From: Elusimicrobiota bacterium
GTDB taxonomy: Bacteria; Elusimicrobiota; Elusimicrobia; UBA1565
Assembly: GCA_016196755.1 (NCBI GenBank)
Contig: JACPXC010000048.1
Span: 1-64,000, forward strand
DNA: 64,000 bases
Direction of reading: 5' to 3'
The notes beneath the pieces are model-generated. The model worked only from the letters and a program-made list of their open reading frames with translations. It did not search any database and was not told where the DNA came from. Position numbers and translations under genes: made by a program. Positions 6,744 to 16,796 of this stretch are shown piece by piece; position 1 is the first letter of the stretch; each line of letters starts with the position of its first letter.

Positions 6744-8798
6744 GTGAAGGGCCCCCTAGCGCTTCTCCTTGCCCTGTCAATAGGTGCCCCCGCCCGCGCC
6801 GGCAACACCGCGCCGGTGCGTACCAACACCCGCGTCGGCTCCGTCGGAGGGAACGCCGTCGCTTCGCCGTTGGTCAGCCCCGCTCCGGTCGTCCTCGCCC
6901 AACCCGGTCTCCTCATGCCCGGTCCGAGCCTCGTCACCGCGGTGCCGTCGGCCCTCCCTACGCCGGTCCTGGCGCAAGGCCTGCGACAGAGCCTGCCGCA
7001 GGCGATGCCCTTCATCCAGGAGCTGGCCCAAGGCGCGGACCCGGGCCGCGCCCAAGCCGCCGCGGCCACGTTGTCGGCCACGGCCGACCCCGCGCTCTTG
7101 GCCGCGCTGGCCGAGCCCGACCCGGCGGCGGCCCTGAGCCGCCTGGCCGGCCGGCTCAAGGGCGACGCCGGCTCGCGCGACGTGGTCGAGGCCCTCGAGA
7201 AAGCGGCCAGCTACGGCTCCCCGCTCCTGCGCCGCGTGGCCGGGCACCTCGGCGAGCAGCGCCAAGCCCTCTCGCGCTCGTTGGCCGACGGCAGCGTCGA
7301 GCAGTTCCTCGGCGAGAAGATGGACCAGAGCCGGTCCCGGACCGGCGGCGTCGCCGGCAAGCCGCTGGCCGTCGCCTCCCTGCAGGGCGGCCGCTGGGTG
7401 CCGGTCTCTCCGGCATCGGGGGGGCTCAAGGCGGCGCCGGCTCCGGCCGCTCCGCGCAAGGCCGGGGTCTTCCACGAGAACGACATCGCCAAGGTCGTCG
7501 TCATGCACGAGCCCGGGCAGGAGACCAGCTTCTCCAACGCGCATCCAGCCTCCGCGCTCTTCACCGGTCCCGTCGATTGGCAGAGAGCCGCCGGCCAACA
7601 TGCGGCCTACCGGAAGGCCTTGGAGGCCGCCGGGCTCCAGGTGCGCCTCGTCAAAGACATCCTGCTCGAAGGCACGATCGACGCGGAGGGGGAGCCCGTG
7701 AAGGGCCCGGCGCTCGACGCCCTCCGGGAGTTCGCCGGGCGCTCCCTGCGCTACGACACCTCCAAACTGGCCGCGGAGCACCGCCGCGCGAAGCGCGCCG
7801 TCGAGAAGCTTCCCGAAGGGCCGTACAAGAAGGACGCGTTGGCCAAGCTGGCCGCGCTCGAGGCCGAGATCACGCCCGGGGCGCAGGAAGCCTACCGGCA
7901 GGAGGCGCTCGCGAAGCTCTCGCCCCAGACCCTGGTCGAGACCATCCTCAACCGGCCCACGATCGAGCTGCACCTCCAGACGAAGACGCGGAACGAGACC
8001 TACTACGCGGGCCTCTTCCAGAGGGTCCGCCTCGAGCCCATCAGCAACCTTTACTTCTCCCGCGACCAGCAGATCACCACCCAGAAGGGAATCGTCATCT
8101 CGAACCTCAGCTTCGTCCAGCGCCGGCCCGAGGCCAAGGTCATGCGCTTCGTCTTCGAGAAGCTCGGCTTGCCGATCGTCACCGAGCTGACCAAGGGCAC
8201 GATGGACGGGGGGGACTACGTCCCGGCCGGGGACCTGGTCTTCCTGGGCCAGGGCCTGCGCACCAGCGCCGGCGCGGTCAAGCAGCTCCTCGAGGAGGAC
8301 GCCTTCGGCGCCACGGAGGTGGCCGTCGTCAAAGACGCCGTCGACCAGAGCATGGACCGGATGCACCTCGACACGGTGTTCAACCTCGTCGGCGAGAAGA
8401 AGGCCGTGGCCCTCCAAGACCTCTTCACCGATCCCGCCCGGCGGCGCACCGTCGACCTCTACCGGCGGGCGCCGACCCGCGGCCTCAAGAACGCCGTCGG
8501 CCATTACGTGAAGGTCGCCGAGAACAAGGAATTCGGCGAATTCCTCAAAGACCGCGGCTTCGAAGTCGCCGCCGTCACCCATGAGGAACAGCTCCAGTAC
8601 GCCACCAACTTCCTCAACGTCGGCGACGGCCATATCATCACCCCTTTCGGCGGCGGGCGCTACCTCAAGATGCTGCGCGACATGGGCCTTACGGTCAGAT
8701 ACGTGCCCATGAATAGCCTGACGGACGGCTACGGCGCGGCCCACTGCATGACCCAGGTGGTGCTGCGCGAGCCGAGGACGCCCGATGGCACGAATTGA
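6744..8798 (+). CDS. Secreted-leader arginine-deiminase-fold enzyme
   Basis: A 684-residue protein in two parts. Residues 1-20 are a signal peptide (cleavage before Asn21 predicted). Residues about 20-200 are an Ala/Pro-rich then helical leader shared with the next two genes, ending in KMDQS (192-196) and followed by a GGLKAA linker. Residues about 248-680 are an arginine-deiminase-type guanidino-modifying fold: NLYFSRD (about 434), DGGD (about 490), HLDT (about 541) and the C-terminal nucleophile Cys668 in HCMTQ. Known ADI turns arginine into citrulline and ammonia. Known ADIs are cytoplasmic and lack such a leader, so its location is the odd point. The substrate is inferred; another guanidino compound is possible. 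It overlaps the next gene by 14 nt. Confidence 0.75.
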   Translation: MKGPLALLLALSIGAPARAGNTAPVRTNTRVGSVGGNAVASPLVSPAPVVLAQPGLLMPGPSLVTAVPSALPTPVLAQGLRQSLPQAMPFIQELAQGADPGRAQAAAATLSATADPALLAALAEPDPAAALSRLAGRLKGDAGSRDVVEALEKAASYGSPLLRRVAGHLGEQRQALSRSLADGSVEQFLGEKMDQSRSRTGGVAGKPLAVASLQGGRWVPVSPASGGLKAAPAPAAPRKAGVFHENDIAKVVVMHEPGQETSFSNAHPASALFTGPVDWQRAAGQHAAYRKALEAAGLQVRLVKDILLEGTIDAEGEPVKGPALDALREFAGRSLRYDTSKLAAEHRRAKRAVEKLPEGPYKKDALAKLAALEAEITPGAQEAYRQEALAKLSPQTLVETILNRPTIELHLQTKTRNETYYAGLFQRVRLEPISNLYFSRDQQITTQKGIVISNLSFVQRRPEAKVMRFVFEKLGLPIVTELTKGTMDGGDYVPAGDLVFLGQGLRTSAGAVKQLLEEDAFGATEVAVVKDAVDQSMDRMHLDTVFNLVGEKKAVALQDLFTDPARRRTVDLYRRAPTRGLKNAVGHYVKVAENKEFGEFLKDRGFEVAAVTHEEQLQYATNFLNVGDGHIITPFGGGRYLKMLRDMGLTVRYVPMNSLTDGYGAAHCMTQVVLREPRTPDGTN

Positions 8799-10980
8799 CG
8801 CGGCGCTGACCTTGCTCCTGGCCGCGGCCCTTCCGACCGCGGCGGGAAACCTCACCGGCGTCAAACCGGTGGGCAGCCGTACCGGGACCGGCCAGACCAC
8901 CGTCGCGGCGCCGTTGGGCGGGCAGCCCTCGGTCAGCCTCGTCCAGCCCAGCCTTGGCGGGCAGGCCTCCGCCCTGCCCGCCCCGGCGTCGCCCGCCGCG
9001 GCGGCGGGCTATCGCCAAGCCTTGGCCCGCGTCTCCGAGGCCCTGGGGGAGCCCCAGGCCGAGGCCCCGGCCGCGGCCGCCGCCAAGGCCGAGCCCGCCG
9101 CCGTGGAGGCCGCCGAGCGGGCCGTCTCGAAGGCCCTGGCCCAGCAGGACCCCGCCGCCGCGCTGAGCCGCCTGGCCGAGAGCCTCAAGGGGGAGCCGTC
9201 GGCCCAGGACGTCGTCGGCGAGCTCGCGCGCCTGAGCGCCTTGGGCTCACCGGCCCTGCGTACCGTGTCGGGGAAGCTGGCCGCCCTGCGCGGCGAGCTG
9301 GGCCGAGCCGCGGCCCAAGGGACGGCGGCGGAGCTGTTGGCCGCCAAAATGGACCAATCCCAGACCGGCCGGGGCGACCTCGCAAGCCCAGCGGTGGCGT
9401 TGCCCGAGGCGGCGCTTGCGCAGAAGCCCGGCTCGAGGCTGGCCCCCGCCGCGGAGGACGCACCCGCCCCGGACGCGCTCTTTAAGGAAGTCCCCGCGCG
9501 GAACGCCTCCCGGCTCGAGGGCGACGACGCCCCCGCCGAGAGCCTCCGGGCGCGCGTGACGAAGTTCGCCCTCGCCTACGGCGGGGTCTTCGGGATCTCG
9601 ATGGCCACCCTCCACTCGGTCAACGCCTTCGGACAGGGTCTGGTGGCGGGAGGGGAGAGCCCCGCGGCGCGGGCCGGTTCGCACGCCCTGATCGAGGCTT
9701 TCTCCGCGTACCACATCCCGCTCCTGCTCCTCCAGCTGGGCGTCATCATCGGCGCCGGCAAGCTCTTCGGCTGGCTGCTCGGCAAGGTCGGCCAGCCCAG
9801 CGTCGTCGGCCAGGTCATCGGCGGCCTGGCGCTGGGGCCCTCCCTGCTGGGCCTGCTCTTCCCGGGCGCGGCCGCCGCGCTGTTCCCCGAGGCGACGATG
9901 CCGATCCTGCACGGCCTGAGCACGGTGGGCCTGGCCTCGTTCATGTTCATCGTCGGCCAGGAGCTCGACCTGAGCTCGCTCAAGAAGCACGCCAACGCCG
10001 CCGGCCTCATCTCCCACGCCAGCATCTTCATCCCCTTCGCGATGGGCGCCGCCCTGGCCCTGGCGCTGTTTTCGGGCTTCGCCCCGGCGGGGGTGGCCTT
10101 CCTGCCCTTCGCCCTGTTCATCGGCATCTCGATGAGCATCACGGCCTTCCCGGTGCTGGCCCACATCCTCCACGAGCGCGGCATGACCAACACGCCGCTG
10201 GGCTCGCTGGCCCTGGCCTGCGCCGCCATCGACGACATCTCGGGCTGGACCCTGCTGGCCGTCGTCCTCGCGGTCGCCGGCGGCGGCACCTTGATGGCGG
10301 CCGGGGGCATCCTGGGCTCGACCCTGCTATTTGCCGGCGTGATGTTCGGGGTCGTCCGGCCGCTCTTGGCCCGCTTCGCCGAGACCTTCGCGGACCGGCC
10401 CTGGTACAAGTGGGCCTGGCTGCCGATGCTGGCCGCCATGCTCGCCGCCTCCGCGTTGACGACCGAGCTCATCGGCGTGCATTCGCTCTTCGGCGCCTTC
10501 GTGGCGGGCATGGTCGTCCCGCGCGGAGAGGCCGGTCTCAGCGAGGACCTGGCCAAGAAGATCCAGGCAATGAGCGCGGCCTACCTCCTCCCGGTGTTCT
10601 TCGCGCTGACCGGCCTTCGAACCCAGCTCGACATCCTGTCCAGCCCCGCGCTCTGGGGCGCGGCCGCGCTGGTCATCGCCACGGCGGTGGCCGGCAAGTT
10701 CGGCGGCGGCGCCTTCGCGGCCCGCTACTCGGGGCTCAGCTGGCGCGATTCGTTCTCGATCGGCGCGCTGATGAACACCCGGGGCCTCATGGAGCTCGTC
10801 GTCCTCAACATCGGCTACGAGCGCGGCATCATCAACGGCCCGCTCTTCGCGATCTTCGTCCTGATGGCCGTCGGCACGACCATGATGACCGGGCCCTTCC
10901 TGAGCTGGTTCGGCTCGAAGGAACCGGCGGAAGCGGAACTCGTCAAGGAAGCCAGGCAGCAGCTCGCCAACCCCGCATGA
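8785..10980 (+). CDS. CPA2-type cation/proton antiporter with shared leader domain
   Basis: A 731-residue membrane protein. The N-terminus repeats the leader of the preceding gene: a hydrophobic signal ending in AGN, the block DPAAALSRLA, LKG, DVV, a GSPALR segment, then KMDQS (188-192). Residues about 255-715 are a 12-13 helix CPA2 exchanger of the KefB/RosB/NhaS3 type, including the paired acidic motif AIDDISGW and the NTRGLMELVV motif late in the domain. No TrkA-N regulatory domain follows. Typical members exchange Na+ or K+ for H+. The leader of roughly 240 residues before the first transport helix is not usual for this family; if the signal is cleaved the leader would be periplasmic. Confidence 0.8.
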   Translation: MARIDAALTLLLAAALPTAAGNLTGVKPVGSRTGTGQTTVAAPLGGQPSVSLVQPSLGGQASALPAPASPAAAAGYRQALARVSEALGEPQAEAPAAAAAKAEPAAVEAAERAVSKALAQQDPAAALSRLAESLKGEPSAQDVVGELARLSALGSPALRTVSGKLAALRGELGRAAAQGTAAELLAAKMDQSQTGRGDLASPAVALPEAALAQKPGSRLAPAAEDAPAPDALFKEVPARNASRLEGDDAPAESLRARVTKFALAYGGVFGISMATLHSVNAFGQGLVAGGESPAARAGSHALIEAFSAYHIPLLLLQLGVIIGAGKLFGWLLGKVGQPSVVGQVIGGLALGPSLLGLLFPGAAAALFPEATMPILHGLSTVGLASFMFIVGQELDLSSLKKHANAAGLISHASIFIPFAMGAALALALFSGFAPAGVAFLPFALFIGISMSITAFPVLAHILHERGMTNTPLGSLALACAAIDDISGWTLLAVVLAVAGGGTLMAAGGILGSTLLFAGVMFGVVRPLLARFAETFADRPWYKWAWLPMLAAMLAASALTTELIGVHSLFGAFVAGMVVPRGEAGLSEDLAKKIQAMSAAYLLPVFFALTGLRTQLDILSSPALWGAAALVIATAVAGKFGGGAFAARYSGLSWRDSFSIGALMNTRGLMELVVLNIGYERGIINGPLFAIFVLMAVGTTMMTGPFLSWFGSKEPAEAELVKEARQQLANPA

Positions 10981-11002
10981 ACCCCGACCCGAGGTGTGTC
11001 CG

Positions 11003-13753
11003 ATGAACAAGCTCATAGCGCTCCTGCTCTCCGCCGCGCTGGCCGTCCCCGCCGGCGCCGGGAACGTCGCGTCGGTTCCCGCCCCCAACGCTCCCATCGG
11101 AGGCTCCGGAGGAGCGGCCTCCGGCGCCGCGGCGGCCTCCTTGGCCCCCGTGTCCGCCGCGGGACTGGCGCCCAGCCCCTGGGTGGCGCGCGCCCTGTGG
11201 GGCCATGATTACCATGTCCCGACCCCGTCTTTGGCCCAAGGCATGAGGCAGAGCCTGCCGGTGCTGACGGAAGCCATGGCGGCGGCGGCCCGGAACCCGG
11301 ATACCGCCGCCGGCGCGAGGCAGGTGGCGGCCGCGCTGAGCCAGAGTCTCGACCAGAACCTCAAGAACGGCAATCAAGAAGCCGCCGCCGCCGACGCCGC
11401 CCTGATATCGGCCATCAGCGGCCGTAGGCCGAAAGAGCGGCTGAAGACTCTCGCCAAAGATCTCGAAGCTCAGGAGGACGCACGCGAGCTCCAAGCCGCC
11501 CTGGGTCAGCTCGAGATCTATACGGCGCTGGAGTTTATCCGCGTCGGAAGCCAGCTAAGCGCCTACCGCCTGGCCCTCACCCAGGCGATCAAGGGAGGCA
11601 CCGTCGAGCAGTTCCTGGCCCAGCGTATGGACCAAAGCGGCTCCCCGCAGGCGGGCCAAGCCCCGGCCGCCGCCCCGGCCGTCTCGGCCGCGCGCGGCAA
11701 GACCGCCCCGACCCCGCCTTCCCGCGGCGGCCTCAAGGCCGCCCAGGCTCAAGCCGTGGCCGCCCAGGCGACGACGGCGCGCGACTCGGCCGCCTCGCAG
11801 ACCGCGGTGCCCGCGCCGGGCGCCCGTGGGTATCTCTCGGTCTTCGACCTGGCCCCCGCCCTCGGCGCGCCGACCAACGGCGTGGCCGGCACCGTCGCGC
11901 GCCCGCTCAGCGGCGACGACGCCTGGGCCAGCGCGGCCACCGACAGGCCGGTCAAGCCGAACCCGGTCATGAACGGCCCGCTCGTGAGAGGCGAGCTCCA
12001 GGCCGACTTCGTCAACGTCGGGATGGGGCCGACCGGCATGATGGCGATGATCGCCGCGGTGGCCAGCGGAAAGACCGCGGTCGGCGTCGAGATCCGCGCC
12101 GAGCCCCAGCGCGGCGTGCACCAGAACATCCGCGAGGAGTGGTTCCACGTGCTGGGCCTCATCGACAAGATGATGCTCGACCGCTACGGCGAGGACGGCG
12201 TGCCCAAGCTTCCGAGCGGCAAGCCCTTCATGCTGGCCGACGTCTTCTACAACCCGGAGCGCGTCGGCGGGCACCTCGACTTCAACGAGATCTACGGCGT
12301 CGGCGACTCCCAAGGCCAGAACGTGGCCGGCCGCCTGAGCCGCATCTCCTTCGAGGACGCCCGCGAGGCCACGGTCTCCGGCAACGACGGCAAGGCCAAG
12401 GTCTTCGTCCTGCCGGCCCCGACCCTCCCCGACAAGCCCGACCCGGCCAAGATCACCGGCAACATGCAGAAGGTGCTCGACAGCCCCTCGTCGTTCCAGG
12501 TGGCGCTCATCAACTACGAGCTGATGCTGCGCGCCTACATCAACGCCATCCAGGCGCAGGACAAGGCCTCCGGACGTCCCGCCCGCATCAAGACCTACGA
12601 GAACCACCGCGTGGCCGTCGAGGAGGGCCAAGCCCTGGGCTACGTCGAGGTGCCCGGCGACCGGCGCCGGATCGTCATCGAGGAGGTGGTCGACAAGCGC
12701 GGCGCCGGCGGGGCGGCCCAGCGCGTCCACAAGGAGGGGACGCCGAGGATCGACCTCGGCGCCCCGAAGCGCTTCGCGCTGTCGATGGGCTTCGGCGGCG
12801 GGCTCGACGCGAAGACCTTGGGCTACAAGCAGGAGGACGTGAAGTACGCCGATCCGGCCACGGGCCAGGAGATCGCCGGCAAGCAGAACTGGATCGTCGG
12901 CGAGGTCACGGCGAACATCGGCGGCCAGCTCATCCGCCGCATCAGCACGATCGCCGACCCCAGGACCGGAGAGAAGCACACCGTGCGCCAGATCGCCGTG
13001 GGCCATGAGAACGCGCCGAACGTGGCCTGGGTGCCGGTACAGGTCCCGGCGTTCATGGACTTCGACCCCGTGGCGGCCGGCAAGGTCCCGGCCGGCAGCG
13101 ACCCCAAGTCCGCCGCCCACATCGACGCCCGCAAAGCCCTGATCCTCGACTACTTCGTCGGCCAGGTCTCGGCGGTCACCCACATCCCCGAGGCCGACAT
13201 CCGCCGCATGCGCATGTTCTACGGGCCCAACTTCTTCACCCTCCAGGAGAAGATCGGCCACACCGCGCGCGTAGCGGCCAACGGCAACGTAGCCGGGGAC
13301 CTCATGGGCAACGGGCACTTCCTGACCAGCGGCGGGTCGATGACCGGGATGATCGGCCACACCATCTGCTTCCTGCGCTACTGGGACAACCTCTCCCGCG
13401 GCGTGCCGGCGGACGTGGCGGCGCGCGTCCTCGAGGACGGGATCAAGACCAACAGCGAAGCTTGGCTGCACGTCAGCCAGAAGGAGTTCGACAGCCTGGG
13501 CCCGGCCAACTTCGGCGCCGAGCGCGCGGCGGCGCTCGGCGTCAGCAACGAGGGCGGCGGCCAGAACGCCACCGGCCGCGGCTTCGGCCTGGCCCAGGTG
13601 CTCGGCCAGCAGAGCTGGGCGGACTCGTTTAGGCGGCTGTTCGCCGGCGAGTTCGGCAAGGCCGGCGAGGACTTCTACGTCCCCGAGAAGGAGGTCGACG
13701 TCACCGCCGCTCAGGGCGTCACGGTCCAGCGCGTCACCTTGGCCGGCAATTAG
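11003..13753 (+). CDS. Secreted-leader FAD-type oxidoreductase, substrate unknown
   Basis: A 916-residue protein. ATG 11003 was chosen over GTG 10994 because GAGGTG lies 6 nt upstream and it begins the signal peptide, which again ends in AGN. The leader carries PTPSLAQGMRQSLP (also nearly present two genes upstream) and RMDQS (208-212), then a GGLKAA linker. From about residue 333 a dinucleotide-binding fold starts (GMGPTG, then an acidic residue ending strand two, as in FAD-binding proteins), followed by about 570 residues that I cannot assign. Candidate relatives are flavin monooxygenases or amine-oxidising enzymes; no substrate is proposed. A strong hairpin terminator follows. Confidence 0.6.
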   Translation: MNKLIALLLSAALAVPAGAGNVASVPAPNAPIGGSGGAASGAAAASLAPVSAAGLAPSPWVARALWGHDYHVPTPSLAQGMRQSLPVLTEAMAAAARNPDTAAGARQVAAALSQSLDQNLKNGNQEAAAADAALISAISGRRPKERLKTLAKDLEAQEDARELQAALGQLEIYTALEFIRVGSQLSAYRLALTQAIKGGTVEQFLAQRMDQSGSPQAGQAPAAAPAVSAARGKTAPTPPSRGGLKAAQAQAVAAQATTARDSAASQTAVPAPGARGYLSVFDLAPALGAPTNGVAGTVARPLSGDDAWASAATDRPVKPNPVMNGPLVRGELQADFVNVGMGPTGMMAMIAAVASGKTAVGVEIRAEPQRGVHQNIREEWFHVLGLIDKMMLDRYGEDGVPKLPSGKPFMLADVFYNPERVGGHLDFNEIYGVGDSQGQNVAGRLSRISFEDAREATVSGNDGKAKVFVLPAPTLPDKPDPAKITGNMQKVLDSPSSFQVALINYELMLRAYINAIQAQDKASGRPARIKTYENHRVAVEEGQALGYVEVPGDRRRIVIEEVVDKRGAGGAAQRVHKEGTPRIDLGAPKRFALSMGFGGGLDAKTLGYKQEDVKYADPATGQEIAGKQNWIVGEVTANIGGQLIRRISTIADPRTGEKHTVRQIAVGHENAPNVAWVPVQVPAFMDFDPVAAGKVPAGSDPKSAAHIDARKALILDYFVGQVSAVTHIPEADIRRMRMFYGPNFFTLQEKIGHTARVAANGNVAGDLMGNGHFLTSGGSMTGMIGHTICFLRYWDNLSRGVPADVAARVLEDGIKTNSEAWLHVSQKEFDSLGPANFGAERAAALGVSNEGGGQNATGRGFGLAQVLGQQSWADSFRRLFAGEFGKAGEDFYVPEKEVDVTAAQGVTVQRVTLAGN

Positions 13754-13761
13754 CCCGTTGG

Positions 13762-13789
13762 GGAGGCGTCACGGAACCGTGACGCCTCC
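13762..13789 (+). terminator. Strong hairpin terminator after the shared-leader cassette
   Basis: GGAGGCGTCACGG pairs with CCGTGACGCCTCC around an AA loop (13 bp, perfect), directly after the stop codon at 13753. Only a short T-rich stretch follows. Confidence 0.7.
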
Positions 13790-13817
13790 GTCGTTTCCTC
13801 CAAGACCCCGCATCGGT

Positions 13818-13823
13818 TAGCAT
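13818..13823 (+). promoter_or_regulatory. -10-like hexamer, leaderless start of glgX
   Basis: TAGCAT ends 6 nt before ATG 13830, with only CCCCCG between and no ribosome-binding site. Confidence 0.4.
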
Positions 13824-13829
13824 CCCCCG

Positions 13830-16007
<2,178 letters not shown>

Positions 16008-16110
16008 GCCGGCGACGTCACCACTTCCTTACACCGCGGCCGGCACGCCGGGCACGGGCGCTCTGATAGCATGGAGACAGCCCGGCCCCGGCCGGGGTAG
16101 GAGGCACGCC

Positions 16111-16752
16111 ATGAACGTCGAGAACCTGGAGAGGCTGCTCCAAGAGGCCCTCGAGACGGAGAAGGGGGGGGTCAGGGTCTACGAGACGGCGCTGCGCTGC
16201 GCCTCGAACGAAGAGCTGCGCGAGGAATGGGAGAGATACCTCGAGCAGACCAAGAAGCACGTCGACGTGGTCGCGAGGCTCCTGTCGCGGCTGGACTTCG
16301 AGGAGGGCTCCGAGACCCCGGGAGTCCGGATCGTCCGCATGAAGGCGGAGGCCCTGATCGGGGCGATGACGACGGCGATCGAGGAAGGCGACCGCGACGC
16401 CGCCCAGCTCGTGGCCGCGGAGTGCGTGGTCGACGCCGAGACCAAGGACCATCAGAACTGGGAGCTCATCGGGGCCGCGGCCAGGCAAACCGAAGGGGAC
16501 GCGAGCGAAGCCCTGCGCGAGGCCTACGAGGCCGTCGAGGACGAGGAAGACGAGCACCTCTATCACACCATGGGCTGGTGTCGCGAGCTCTGGATCCAGT
16601 CCCTCGGCATGAAGGCCGTCCTGCCGCCTCCCGAGGAGAGAAAGCACGTCAAGACCGCCATCGCCGCGGCCCGGGCCAAGGCCTCGCGCGGCCGCATGAC
16701 GCGCCCCCGCGGCGGCCGCCGGCGCGGCCGGAGGGTCAGATCGGCGGCCTGA
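16111..16752 (+). CDS. Ferritin-like protein with basic C-terminal tail
   Basis: A 213-residue four-helix ferritin-like protein. Helices carry Glu-rich metal-ligand patterns (ETEKGGVRVYE near the start; ETKDH and EEDEH later, matching the E-x-x-H pattern of di-iron carboxylate proteins). The last 30 residues are extremely Arg/Lys rich (GGRRRGRRVR), as in tails that bind nucleic acid, though this is inference. Start at ATG 16111 with GTAGGAGG 8-15 nt upstream. It lies between glgX and treY and may be an oxidative-stress or iron-handling protein sharing their transcript. The exact family (rubrerythrin-like or DUF-type) is unresolved. Confidence 0.6.
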   Translation: MNVENLERLLQEALETEKGGVRVYETALRCASNEELREEWERYLEQTKKHVDVVARLLSRLDFEEGSETPGVRIVRMKAEALIGAMTTAIEEGDRDAAQLVAAECVVDAETKDHQNWELIGAAARQTEGDASEALREAYEAVEDEEDEHLYHTMGWCRELWIQSLGMKAVLPPPEERKHVKTAIAAARAKASRGRMTRPRGGRRRGRRVRSAA

Positions 16753-16796
16753 GCGCCGCGCCGGCGGGGACGCGCGTCGAGCGGGCGCGGGCCGCG

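Noticed and set aside
16227-16796. N-terminal extension of TreY over the ferritin-like gene
   Set aside because: The extension is Arg/Gly-rich and out of frame with the recognised ferritin-like protein; TreY homology begins near 16830.
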